Source: Elusimicrobiota bacterium
GTDB taxonomy: Bacteria; Elusimicrobiota; Elusimicrobia; Elusimicrobiales; UBA9959
NCBI GenBank assembly: GCA_029267355.1
Contig: JAJUJA010000006.1
Location: 1-42,290, forward strand
Direction: 5' to 3'
Length of the DNA: 42,290 nt
In this document: one piece after another, positions 23,029 through 31,956 of the stretch
How positions within the stretch are numbered: position 1 is the first letter of the stretch
How the letters are laid out: each line of letters opens with the position of its first letter
Notes under the pieces: generated by a model
The model's input: the letters and a program-made list of their open reading frames with translations, nothing else
What the model was told of the DNA's origin: nothing
Databases searched by the model: none
Translations under genes and position numbers: made by a program

Positions 23029-25815
23029 TTACTCTTTTATCCATTGCCGGCCGCAGATGGTTTTATACGGACATCCGCTGCAGGGCTTTTCATCCGCGGG
23101 TGCAAGAAAGAATTCGCCGTTCATTATATCCTCAAGGGCCGACTTTATGGCAGAATCGAAAAGCTCAAGCTTTTCCCGGTCCTGCGGCGAATCAAAAATA
23201 ATGCTTTCCTTTATTTCTTTTGAGCCGAGGGTTATGATGGAGGCGCTGACATTTTTTTCTCTTTGCGAGCGGCCGTATATCAAAACATATAAAGGCAATT
23301 GAAGCGAGCCGGCCAGAGGGCCCCATTGCGCCGCAGGCAATTCAAGATGCTGCCTTGAAAATTTTTCAGACGGCAGCGAATATAAGTCGCCGGCTGAAGT
23401 TTTATAATCCGCCAGGCATATACCCGAAGGGCGCCTGTCAATGCGGTCTATTCTGGCTGTAATTTTCACAAAGCCGCCTTTAATAGCGAAATTCTCCGTA
23501 AATTCCCTCTCGCAGCCCAGAATTTCGCACTCAGAATGCTCTTTCAGGTGAAAGTCTATAAAATCGCAGGCCCGTTTCAGTATCTGGCTTTTTATTATGT
23601 AATCCTCAAGTCCGCTTTCTGGAGGGAAATTGGCGGCAATTATCCTTGAAGCGATATCCCTCATTTCCTGTTTATATTTTTCCTTTTCTTGAACTATAAA
23701 GGCTTTTCTTTTTTCGCCTGAAAAATAAGCTCTCAGTATCTCATGGAAAAGCGTTCCTATCTTATCCGCGCCGGGCTCAAAGGATATCTCCTGCTGTTCT
23801 CTGAGTCTTAGGACATATTTGTAATAAAAAGACAGCTGGCAATTGAGATATGAGTCAATTGAAGAATATGAAAAAACCGTATTTTCAAGCATTCTTTTCA
23901 TTTCCGGAGTTTTCCTGATATCGCGCGGACCGCTTTTCAAAAAATTCATTCTCATAATTGAGCTTTCCAGCTCGGCTTTGACGCCCTGCTTCTCAAGCTC
24001 CCATTTCAATTTTTCGAGCAGGGGGCTGGCCTCCCTGTTTTTATCGTCAATATAATAAAGCCGCGCCTTTTGCGAGGAAAAAACCATATTCTCAAAGTAA
24101 TAAGCGTAAATATCCGAGACGGTTTTATAGTTTGAAAGCCCCAGTTTTTCCCTTATGGTAAACGGCAGTATGGTGTCCTCTTTTTTAACCGAAGGGAGAA
24201 CTCCGTCATTTACGTCAAGTATAAAGAGATTTTTGAACTTCAAATTCCTGGCTTCCAGAAATCCCAGGCATTGCAGGCCCTCCACCGGAGAACCTTTGAA
24301 AGGATGGGCTATGCCTGAAAGATAAGAGTTCATAAATGAAAAATAGGCGGATTTATTCTCAAAACTCATATCGGCCAGTTTTGAGAACGATATTTCCCTC
24401 AATTTTTCGGAAATTATTGACGGGAAATAATTCCAGTAAGGGTGCTTCTTTGCAGTTGAATTTTGAGATATAAAATCAACCATATCAGCCAGCCGCAAGG
24501 CGAACTGTCCTATGTTTTCCATTTTCTCAAAAGGCCTTATCAGTTTGTCATGCATTTCCTTCAAGGCCGTCCCCCCGGACATTTCCTCAACAGCGCTGAG
24601 ACCAATTCTTGAGAGAAAAGGCGATTGGGAAAGCCTGCCGCCTAATTGCTGCAAAAGCATCCTTGTCTTTTCTGAAGAGCCGGCCGTATTGAGATTTTTC
24701 ACATAAGGATGCAGCATAAAAGACATATATTTCCCGGTCTGATAAGTTCCCGGGTTTTCCCTGAAGGACGAAAGCAGCTCAAAGAGCGCCTGAAGCATTG
24801 AATAAACAGGCGTCATTTTCAGCGGATAGCCGGCTGAGATATTGAATTTTTCAAACTCGCCGAGAACATTTTCAAGCACGGGCAGTATCATATCCGAGTC
24901 AGGCAGTATTACGGCGCTTTCATGGCCGGCGCCTGCAGCGTCAAGCTCGGCAAGAAGATCTTTTTTCAATTCCATCACCTGTTCATGAACGCCGCCGGTT
25001 TTTCTTATGCTGATTACGGTGTTTTCATTTTCCTCTTTCAAGGGCATATCCGCCTTGAAAGGCAGCCTTTTTTCCAGAAGCGGCGAGGCGGTATAAATAA
25101 AAACGGCATTTTCGCAGGAATGCAGTTTTAAAAATATTTCTCTTTCCGCCTTTGTAAGCGCAAAAAAGCCGGCAAATACCGCTTTTTCATAAGCCGACAC
25201 ATCAAGCTTATGGGCGCGGCCGGCGACGAAATCATATTTCATGGACCTGGTATAGATATTTTCAGCCAGGCACCTTTCATAGAATTTTTCATAAAGTTCA
25301 GAAAATCTTGCATATTTGCCTCTCAGACCGTCAAGGCCTTTTATTTTCCCGCCCTGCTTTTCATCCTCCTGCCTTATGAGAAAATCAAAATCCTTTATAT
25401 CCCGCGGCTTTACCATATTTATTTTAAGCTCTTCAAAATCGCCGATGATCTTTCTCGCCCAGGGCATAAAAAAATCCAGGGAAAAATCGCCTGCCTTTGC
25501 GCCGGTTATATCCCGGCAATAGCCGTTAAAATCTTCATAAAGCAAAGCCGTAAGTTCCAGCTCATCGGCATTTCTGATTTGACGGCCGGCATTGATAAGC
25601 TCAAAAGCGGCATCTATGAAATCGTCTATTGAAAATACTTTGGGCGATTCAAAAGATTTTCCTTTTTTCTCATAAAGATAAAGATTCAAAAAATATCCGG
25701 GCCGGCGATTGGGGAAAACAGCCAGATTACCTGCGATATTTGCAGAAGACAAAAGAATCTCGCCGGCTTTTTCAATCATATTTTCTCTTCGGCTTATAAT
25801 TTCAATTTTTGACAT
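23029..25815 (-). CDS. addB: AddB-type nuclease with iron-sulfur staple
   Basis: The product is 928 aa. The N-terminal two thirds resemble a degenerate UvrD-like helicase, for example GFLEARNLKFKNLFILDVNDG. The C-terminal third is a RecB-type nuclease: YSSIDSYLNCQLSFYY, GTLFHEIL, ITARIDRIDRR and LADYKTS. Cysteine 659 together with C912, C915 and C921 (CX2CX5C at the end) forms the four-cysteine iron-sulfur cluster typical of AddB. It is shorter than B. subtilis AddB (about 1160 aa). With AddA it would process double-strand breaks for RecA loading. It begins 6 bp after addA, so the order is A then B. Confidence 0.88.
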   Translation of the reverse strand: MSKIEIISRRENMIEKAGEILLSSANIAGNLAVFPNRRPGYFLNLYLYEKKGKSFESPKVFSIDDFIDAAFELINAGRQIRNADELELTALLYEDFNGYCRDITGAKAGDFSLDFFMPWARKIIGDFEELKINMVKPRDIKDFDFLIRQEDEKQGGKIKGLDGLRGKYARFSELYEKFYERCLAENIYTRSMKYDFVAGRAHKLDVSAYEKAVFAGFFALTKAEREIFLKLHSCENAVFIYTASPLLEKRLPFKADMPLKEENENTVISIRKTGGVHEQVMELKKDLLAELDAAGAGHESAVILPDSDMILPVLENVLGEFEKFNISAGYPLKMTPVYSMLQALFELLSSFRENPGTYQTGKYMSFMLHPYVKNLNTAGSSEKTRMLLQQLGGRLSQSPFLSRIGLSAVEEMSGGTALKEMHDKLIRPFEKMENIGQFALRLADMVDFISQNSTAKKHPYWNYFPSIISEKLREISFSKLADMSFENKSAYFSFMNSYLSGIAHPFKGSPVEGLQCLGFLEARNLKFKNLFILDVNDGVLPSVKKEDTILPFTIREKLGLSNYKTVSDIYAYYFENMVFSSQKARLYYIDDKNREASPLLEKLKWELEKQGVKAELESSIMRMNFLKSGPRDIRKTPEMKRMLENTVFSYSSIDSYLNCQLSFYYKYVLRLREQQEISFEPGADKIGTLFHEILRAYFSGEKRKAFIVQEKEKYKQEMRDIASRIIAANFPPESGLEDYIIKSQILKRACDFIDFHLKEHSECEILGCEREFTENFAIKGGFVKITARIDRIDRRPSGICLADYKTSAGDLYSLPSEKFSRQHLELPAAQWGPLAGSLQLPLYVLIYGRSQREKNVSASIITLGSKEIKESIIFDSPQDREKLELFDSAIKSALEDIMNGEFFLAPADEKPCSGCPYKTICGRQWIKE

Positions 25816-25821
25816 AAGCTC

Positions 25822-28800
25822 TCAGTTCTCATGGCAAATTTCGCCTGAATCTATGTAGTAAATAATTCCTTTCGCCGGCTTGGCAAGCGCCGAGGAAACG
25901 GTGGCAATATAGTTTTTCATCTGGCCTGAATAATCTCCCGGCGCGCCGGTTTTGTAGTCTATTATAAAGATTTGGTCTTTATCCTCAATCAGCCTGTCAA
26001 CCCTGAAAATCTTGCCCTTCTTGCCTATAAATTCGGCCTCATTTCTTATCAAACGGCCTTCTTTTTCAACGAAATATTCCTTGAGGGAATTTATAGTTTT
26101 AATCACTTTCTCCGCAACTTCTTTTTTCTCGTCTTTCCAGTCAAGCCCGTAAAAAAGGCAGGCGCTGTCTGTCAAAGAAGAAATATTTTCCTCTTTAGCC
26201 TCTGAGATGAATTTTATGGAGGCCAGCACCTTATGATAAACATTGCCTCGAATAGTCTCCATATTGCCGCTTTCGCCGTTTTTTATGAAATCATATATCC
26301 TTTCGGTTTTCCTCGGGCTTATATCAAGGTAAATGGCTTCTTTTTTGCCGCCGTATGAAAAATTTTCTTTTTCACCGCTTTCATAATTATTGAAAAGCGA
26401 AAAAACGCTTTTGCTCTCTTCGGGCCTTCTGACAATATTGACAAGCTCAAAGCGGGCTCTGGTCAGAGCGACATAAAGAGTGTTCAAGTTCTGTATTTCC
26501 TCATCTCTCCTTTCCTCTTCTTTTATTTTTTTCAACTCCGGCAAAAACTCGGCCATTTTTGCGCTTATCTTTCTAAGCTCAAGACCGTCCTCTGAGGGCA
26601 TATAGTATATTCTTTCACCGCCGACCGCCCGCCATGAATTCTGGTCAAAAATATTTATAACCGCATCAAATCCCAGTCCCTTGGCTTTATGAAAAGTCAT
26701 AACCCTGACTGCCGGCACAAATTCAGGCATGCGGACCGAAAATTTTTCATCGCGGGAATCGCCGTTTTCCATCTCCTCAAGCAAAGCTGCCGTTGAGGAG
26801 CTGCCGGAGCAATTAAGCGAATAGGCTATATCCAGCAGCTTGACCAGAAAAGCGGTTTCATTTTTGAAATTTGAGTAAACGGAAAATTTCGTCATAGCCA
26901 GATTTATCAGCTCATAGCAAGTCAGATATCCGCTTTTGGAAAACAACTCATCAAAGAATTCATCCCATAGGCCGGGGAATTTTTCCCTGAAGGCGATGTA
27001 AAGCAAATTTTTTCCGCCGGCGCAGTCAAAAAGAAACTTCTCAACAGGCACCGCCAAATCTCTGCCGGCTGAGCGGGCAAAAATGTCCCCGGAGAGAAAA
27101 GTTCCAAATGAAAAATTATCCGACGGCCTGTCCAAAAAAGCCAGAAGAGCCTGAAGCTCGGCTATGACCTTCCTTTTCCTTATATCAAGAGAACTGAATG
27201 AAGCGGCATTTATCCCCGCCTCGCTGAGCCAGCTTACAATAGTCTCAACTTCATCGTTCTTTTTGACAAGCACTGCGACATTTTCCATGGCAAATCTGGA
27301 AACGATATCTCTGGCAGCTTTAATGAACTCTTGTTTAAGCAGCTCTTCGTCCTCCCCCCTTTTGGACTCAATAACTACGGTGCGAACATAGCCCTTTTTC
27401 TCCATCCCTTTAACAGCCGTCTGCTTTGAATCCAGAAGCCCGGTAAAATCGCCGCCTATGTTTTCATCAAGATAATTTTTGAAATCCTGTGATGAGAAAA
27501 AAGAATTCACATAAGAAATTATCCTGCCGGCGCTCCGGTAATTGTAATCAAGCGGGAAATATTCAACTCCATGCTTCAAAGGACTGGTATTGATATAGTT
27601 TGACGCCTTACCGGAGATAAAATCGCCCATTATCCTGTAATCTGCATTGCGAAACATATATATAGCCTGCTTTATATCGCCTATCAAAAAAAGCGAGCCG
27701 TATCCGGCGAGAGATTCTTCGGCAAGCGGCCTTATTATGTCCCATTGCGCGAGATTTGTATCCTGAAATTCGTCTATGAGAAAATGGTTAAGGCGGGCCG
27801 CAAGTTTTATATATATTTCGGGCGCAGATTGTTTCTTTATGTGCCTTGAAATATCGGCGGTTATCTGCGAAAGACTGACAGACTTGTCGCGCCGGCGCAA
27901 ACCATAAAAATTTTTCTTGAATTTGAGATAAAACTCCGTAAAAGACCTGTAAAAAATTGAGGATTCAGCCTTGTAATACTGCTCCAAAAGAGAATTTATC
28001 TCATCCAGCTGACGGCCCAGAAGCCCGCTTTCCAGTTCTTTCTTGACCTCCTTTCTGTTTGACAGATAAAGTCCGCCCTTTATGCTGTAAAGCTCCATAA
28101 GCGCAAAGCCGTCCCTTTTCTTCAAAGCTTCACTCACGCCGGTGCGCATAAAGGCGGCAAGTTTTGCGTTTCCATCGGCCATTTCAAATATCTTTTCAAT
28201 TATTTTCTTCCTTATTTGGGCATGCTGCTTAAGATCGGCTGATACAGTTTTTATATCGGCAAGATATTTATTTTCCTTTTCCATAAACTGCGAAAACTTT
28301 TCCCTTATCTGCGGCAGAGGATTAAAAAGAAACTTGCCGCCGGAGTCGTTTAGTGAGCGCAAAAATTCATCCGCCGTTTTACGCCCGGTTTCAATGTCAA
28401 ATGAAGCCAGAAAATCGGCGAAGGCCCTGTCCACAAGCAGCTGATTGTCAAAGACAACTTCATAGTCAGGCGGGATTTCAAGTTCGTCAAGCGAAACAGA
28501 AAGAATTTTAAGTATAAAACTGTCTATAGTTCCGACATTAAAATCCGGATATAAAGAAAAAATAAGCCCCAGCGTCTCATCGGCTTTTTTAGCCAGCTCT
28601 TTATCGTCAAGAGAAACTATGGCCTTTATTTCCTTTCTCTTTGCGGGACTGAAATATATCTCCTTGAGGAATTTTATTATCCTGCCTTTCATTTCCTTGG
28701 TGGCATTTTCTGTAAATGTTATGGCTAAAATTGACGACAAAGCGTTTTTCTTTATGACAGGCGAAAGCAGAAATTGTATATAGCGGTTGGAAAGACTGTA

Positions 28801-28908
28801 GGTTTTGCCCGAGCCGGCGGAAGCGGCCAGAAGGAAGGCGTGAGGGAAAATAAGCTCTTTGTCTGAAACAGGAAAACCGCCGGACTTTTTTACCTTCTTT
28901 TGTTTCAT
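25822..28908 (-). CDS. addA: AddA/RecB-type helicase-nuclease
   Basis: The product is 1028 aa. It has UvrD-family helicase motifs: Walker A AASAGSGKTY (residues 28-37), motif Ia FTENATKEM, motif II FLIDEFQDT, motif III IGDIKQAIYMFR, motif IV NYRS, motif V MTFHKAKGLGFD and motif VI VALTRAR. The C-terminal nuclease domain has FRVDRL and IIDYKTG. It is the motor-nuclease subunit of an AddAB complex for double-strand break repair. I chose the ATG at 28908, not the first one at 28950, because a perfect TATAAT lies exactly 6 nt before it and the longer frame would include the promoter and dyad. Confidence 0.92.
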   Translation of the reverse strand: MKQKKVKKSGGFPVSDKELIFPHAFLLAASAGSGKTYSLSNRYIQFLLSPVIKKNALSSILAITFTENATKEMKGRIIKFLKEIYFSPAKRKEIKAIVSLDDKELAKKADETLGLIFSLYPDFNVGTIDSFILKILSVSLDELEIPPDYEVVFDNQLLVDRAFADFLASFDIETGRKTADEFLRSLNDSGGKFLFNPLPQIREKFSQFMEKENKYLADIKTVSADLKQHAQIRKKIIEKIFEMADGNAKLAAFMRTGVSEALKKRDGFALMELYSIKGGLYLSNRKEVKKELESGLLGRQLDEINSLLEQYYKAESSIFYRSFTEFYLKFKKNFYGLRRRDKSVSLSQITADISRHIKKQSAPEIYIKLAARLNHFLIDEFQDTNLAQWDIIRPLAEESLAGYGSLFLIGDIKQAIYMFRNADYRIMGDFISGKASNYINTSPLKHGVEYFPLDYNYRSAGRIISYVNSFFSSQDFKNYLDENIGGDFTGLLDSKQTAVKGMEKKGYVRTVVIESKRGEDEELLKQEFIKAARDIVSRFAMENVAVLVKKNDEVETIVSWLSEAGINAASFSSLDIRKRKVIAELQALLAFLDRPSDNFSFGTFLSGDIFARSAGRDLAVPVEKFLFDCAGGKNLLYIAFREKFPGLWDEFFDELFSKSGYLTCYELINLAMTKFSVYSNFKNETAFLVKLLDIAYSLNCSGSSSTAALLEEMENGDSRDEKFSVRMPEFVPAVRVMTFHKAKGLGFDAVINIFDQNSWRAVGGERIYYMPSEDGLELRKISAKMAEFLPELKKIKEEERRDEEIQNLNTLYVALTRARFELVNIVRRPEESKSVFSLFNNYESGEKENFSYGGKKEAIYLDISPRKTERIYDFIKNGESGNMETIRGNVYHKVLASIKFISEAKEENISSLTDSACLFYGLDWKDEKKEVAEKVIKTINSLKEYFVEKEGRLIRNEAEFIGKKGKIFRVDRLIEDKDQIFIIDYKTGAPGDYSGQMKNYIATVSSALAKPAKGIIYYIDSGEICHEN

Positions 28909-28914
28909 AGAAAA

Positions 28915-28948
28915 ATTATAACAATCGTCCGCGACAGCGTACTGTCGC
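28915..28948 (-). promoter_or_regulatory. addAB promoter with GCGACA-N6-TGTCGC dyad
   Basis: TATAAT (28915-28920) is preceded by TGT, an extended -10, and lies 6 nt before the ATG. The perfect dyad GCGACA-GCGTAC-TGTCGC occupies 28931-28948, over the -35 region. No recognisable -35 exists outside it. It shares both arms and the spacer length with the dyad in front of radC, so one repressor could control both units. Confidence 0.65.
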
Positions 28949-28980
28949 AAAAAAATTAAAACACCATGACATAATCTAGT

Positions 28981-29859
28981 TTAGCGAAGGCCTTTCTCCT
29001 TCAAATACTTTATGAGGTCAGCCGGATAATCGGTAATTATGGCGTCCGCGCCCGCTTTTACGGCTATATCCCAGGCTGCGGGTTCATTTATTGTCCAGGG
29101 CGCCACTTTTTTGCCGGCCTTGTGCATTATGCCGATATACTCAGGAGTTATCCATTTATACCAGGGGCTTATTATTTCGGCTTTGGAAAGAGCCAAAATT
29201 TCCGGATCTATATAATTGCCTTCTGTAAGCTGTGAAAGCTTTATTTTGGGCTCAAGTTTTCTGACTTCAGCCAAAGTGCGCCAGTCAAAGGACTGTATTA
29301 CAACTCTACCAGTCAGGCCGTATTCCTTTATGATATTGACTGCGGCCTGCGCAAAAGCCGCAGGCGATGGCGATAACTGGGTTTCTGCCGGCACTATCTT
29401 TGTTTCTATATTGAATCTGACGGTTTTAGCCGCCGGGATATCGGACTTTGCTACCATTTCAAAGACTTCTTTCAGGGAAGGTATTCTTTCCCCCGGGACA
29501 GGAATTTGCCTTTCAAATTTCGGATTTTTAAGCGTGCCGCAATCATATTTTTTAAGCTCTTCAAGCTTAAGCGAAATTATGGGTATTTCTTTTTCTATTT
29601 TTTTGCCGTCCGGGCCAAGACATATTTCCCTGTTTATAAACCTGTCATGAGACACAACAAGATGCCCGTCCGCTGTCATATTCAGGTCAAATTCCAGATA
29701 ATCAACGCCGGCCTCAAGCGCCTGCTTAAAAGCGGCTATGGTATTTTCAGGGGCCGTGCCGCGGCTGCCGCGATGGCCGTGAACCTCTATTCTGCCCGGC
29801 TGACCGTAGGATAAAGCCGCGCAGCAAATAAGCATTGCCGCTATCAAAGTTTTTTTCAT
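28981..29859 (-). CDS. glpQ: Secreted glycerophosphodiester phosphodiesterase
   Basis: The product is 292 aa. A signal peptide (residues 1-19, ending SYGQ) precedes a GDPD barrel with HGHRGSRGTAPENT (catalytic H29, E38), FDLNMTADGHLVVSHD (metal and second histidine) and a C-terminal WTINEP segment. It cleaves glycerophosphodiesters to glycerol-3-phosphate and an alcohol, in the periplasm. The start at 29859 fits the signal peptide and the GGAGG site. The ATG overlaps the transporter stop (ATGA), so the enzyme and the transporter that takes up its product are co-translated, as with E. coli glpT-glpQ. Confidence 0.92.
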   Translation of the reverse strand: MKKTLIAAMLICCAALSYGQPGRIEVHGHRGSRGTAPENTIAAFKQALEAGVDYLEFDLNMTADGHLVVSHDRFINREICLGPDGKKIEKEIPIISLKLEELKKYDCGTLKNPKFERQIPVPGERIPSLKEVFEMVAKSDIPAAKTVRFNIETKIVPAETQLSPSPAAFAQAAVNIIKEYGLTGRVVIQSFDWRTLAEVRKLEPKIKLSQLTEGNYIDPEILALSKAEIISPWYKWITPEYIGIMHKAGKKVAPWTINEPAAWDIAVKAGADAIITDYPADLIKYLKEKGLR

Positions 29860-31271
29860 TTTTCGCCTCCGTTTGACGCCTGTTTTTCGCTTTTTGAAAT
29901 TTCGCATGGAGCATGATGAACATTCCATGTAAAAGAGAGAATGATTATGGCCAGAACGCAGGAAACAAGAAGAAGCGCAAAACCGCCGTCCCAGCCGAAC
30001 TTGTCAACCACCCTGCCCATGCCGAGCTCCGCTATTACAGCCCCGAACATATAGCCGAAAAAGCCGGTAAATCCGGCCGCCGTTCCAGCCGCCTTCTTGG
30101 GGGCCATATCAACTGCACTTACCCCTATAAGCATAACAGGGCCGTAAATGAGAAATCCGATAACAAAAAGCGAAAGCGAATCAACCCAGAACCTGCCGGC
30201 CGGATTTTTCCAGTAAACATAAACGAATACGGTTACAAGGAGCATATAAATCACAGATACCGGCCCTCTTCTTCCTTTGAAAATTTTATCCGAGGCCCAG
30301 CCGGCCAGCAGCGTACCCGGTATCCCCGCCCATTCATAAACGAAAAACTGCCAGCGCGCAAGAGATTGCGGACATTGCTTTACAGAAGTAAGATATGTCG
30401 GCGCCCAGTCCAGAACGCCGTATCTTATGACATAGACAAAGACATTGGCCACGGCTATAAGCCATAGCATTTTATTGGGGAAAACATATTTCATGAAAAT
30501 CTCTTTCGCACCCAGCTCCCTTTCAGGATCATCCACACAGGCCTCGGGATAATCATTTTTATATTCCTCTATTGGCGGCAGGCCGCAGGATTGCGGCGTG
30601 TCTCTGAGGAAAATTATCAAAAGCAAGGCCATGGCGCAGGCCATAAAAGCCGGGACATAAAAAATCAGATAAAAAGCGGATCTCTCGCCCCAGACGGACA
30701 TAAGGCCTGCTGAGGCGAAAACGGCAAGAATAAAGTTTATTATCGGCCCCACAACTCCGCCGCCGACATTATGCGCCAGGTTCCAAATCGCAAATTTAGT
30801 GCCCCTTTCACTGTCGCAAAACCAATGTGTCAGAGTTCTTGCGCAAGGAGCCCAGCCCATACCTTGAAACCAGCCGTTCAAAAACCACAAAGCGGCCATA
30901 AAATACAAAGCCGAAGGGAAAGACGGAAAAATAAAATTAACCGCGGCCGACAAAAAAAGCCCGGTGGCCATGAAATATCTCGGATTGGACCTGTCGCTTA
31001 CATTGCCCATAAGGAATTTGCTCAGTCCGTAGGAAACGCTTAACATTGTGGCTATAAGGCCGACATCCGATTTTGTCAGACCGAAATCGTTTATAAGATA
31101 GGGCTTTGCCAGAGAGAAATTTTTCCTTACAAGATAAAAGGCGGCATAGCCGAAAAAAATTGAAAGCATAACCTGCAGTCTGAGCTTTTTATAAAGAGGA
31201 TCAGTTTTTTCGGCGGGCAAACGCTCTATATGAGCCGCCGGCCTGTATAAAGAAATAATTCTTTCAACCAT
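29856..31271 (-). CDS. glpT: Glycerol-3-phosphate:phosphate antiporter (MFS, OPA family)
   Basis: The product is 471 aa with 12 predicted membrane helices. Very close motif matches to E. coli GlpT include FFGYAAFYLVRKNFSLAKPYL, MGNVSDRSNPRYFMA, NGWFQGMGWAPC, RDTPQSCGLPPIEEYKNDYP and APKKAAGTAAGFTGFFGY. The binding-site arginine of YLVRKN is present. It imports glycerol-3-phosphate across the inner membrane in exchange for phosphate. The start at 31271 has GGGAGA upstream and lies one base after the stop of the preceding membrane-protein gene. Confidence 0.94.
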   Translation of the reverse strand: MVERIISLYRPAAHIERLPAEKTDPLYKKLRLQVMLSIFFGYAAFYLVRKNFSLAKPYLINDFGLTKSDVGLIATMLSVSYGLSKFLMGNVSDRSNPRYFMATGLFLSAAVNFIFPSFPSALYFMAALWFLNGWFQGMGWAPCARTLTHWFCDSERGTKFAIWNLAHNVGGGVVGPIINFILAVFASAGLMSVWGERSAFYLIFYVPAFMACAMALLLIIFLRDTPQSCGLPPIEEYKNDYPEACVDDPERELGAKEIFMKYVFPNKMLWLIAVANVFVYVIRYGVLDWAPTYLTSVKQCPQSLARWQFFVYEWAGIPGTLLAGWASDKIFKGRRGPVSVIYMLLVTVFVYVYWKNPAGRFWVDSLSLFVIGFLIYGPVMLIGVSAVDMAPKKAAGTAAGFTGFFGYMFGAVIAELGMGRVVDKFGWDGGFALLLVSCVLAIIILSFTWNVHHAPCEISKSEKQASNGGEK

Positions 31272-31272
31272 T

Positions 31273-31905
31273 TTATCTCCCGTAAAAAGAAGCCGCAATA
31301 ATTGCCGCGCAGGGCGGCACGGATGAATTAATATCCTGCGATAGATCTATCTTAAAGCCTGATGAAGTTCTTGAAAACAATCCTAAAACGCTTTTTTGAG
31401 CTGTGAACAGATATTTGCCGGATTTTTTCTCAACCGTAAATACCTTTTCTTTATTCTGGTTCAGAAAAATGATCTTCCTGAAAAAAATCCCGCTGAAAAC
31501 CAGCCGGGCAAAAAAATCTCCGCCCTCAAGCTCATAAACCGGACCCCGCAAAAAATTTCTTGAAACGCTTTTAAGCGTATACCTGCCCGCGCCAAGCTCC
31601 AAATATCCGCCATAAGGCAGACGCAAAAATCTTATAACTGAAAAAATCAGGTAAAAAGAGCCGCCGAAAGCGGCCAGGCCGAAAATAAAAGCCAAAAGAT
31701 TAAGACTGTAGATCCTGAACGAAAGATACATTGATATGAAGATATAATAATTCAAAACGGCGGCAAACATCGCCCCAAAAATAAAAGCGGCCGTTCTTGA
31801 AAATGAATTTTTTTCAAAAAAAACATTTCCCGAAAGTCCGCCCTGCCCGTCTTTTATCAGGAAATTGTTTCCGCCCTTTTTTTCCAGGAAACAAACTTTA
31901 TCCAT
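31273..31905 (-). CDS. Membrane protein of unknown function ahead of glpT
   Basis: The product is 210 aa. A short cytoplasmic-looking N-terminus (about 1-35) is followed by two membrane segments (about 37-60 and 68-92) and a beta-rich soluble region with FYL..., ELGAGRYTLKSVSRNFLRGPVYELEGGDFF and the closing SSVPPCAAIIAASFYGR. The alternating strand pattern faintly recalls LURP/scramblase-like folds with an inserted membrane hairpin, but I do not recognise the family. It is the first gene of the glpT-glpQ operon. The start was set at the third ATG (31905) because TAGAAT lies 7 nt before it. Two further in-frame ATGs lie upstream at 31908 and 31914. Confidence 0.6.
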   Translation of the reverse strand: MDKVCFLEKKGGNNFLIKDGQGGLSGNVFFEKNSFSRTAAFIFGAMFAAVLNYYIFISMYLSFRIYSLNLLAFIFGLAAFGGSFYLIFSVIRFLRLPYGGYLELGAGRYTLKSVSRNFLRGPVYELEGGDFFARLVFSGIFFRKIIFLNQNKEKVFTVEKKSGKYLFTAQKSVLGLFSRTSSGFKIDLSQDINSSVPPCAAIIAASFYGR

Positions 31906-31956
31906 CATAAACATTCTATTATTTTTAACCGCCCGAACAAATGATAAAATATACTC
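31906..31956. promoter_or_regulatory. Back-to-back leaderless promoters
   Basis: On the minus strand TAGAAT (31913-31918) lies 7 nt before the membrane-protein ATG. On the plus strand TAAAAT (31945-31950) lies 6 nt before the M48 protease ATG. Both divergent starts lack Shine-Dalgarno sequences, and only 51 bp separate them. Confidence 0.55.

Noticed and set aside
23007-23030. Dyad followed by TTTTT as a rho-independent terminator
   Set aside because: The T-run follows on the plus strand, where no gene ends. On the minus strand, where addB ends, the T-run is not downstream of the hairpin. The same arms recur before addA, which favours an operator.
28925-28957. Dyad next to a run of A as a terminator for a plus-strand gene
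   Set aside because: On the plus strand the run is A, not T, and no plus-strand gene lies upstream. On the minus strand the T-run precedes the dyad.
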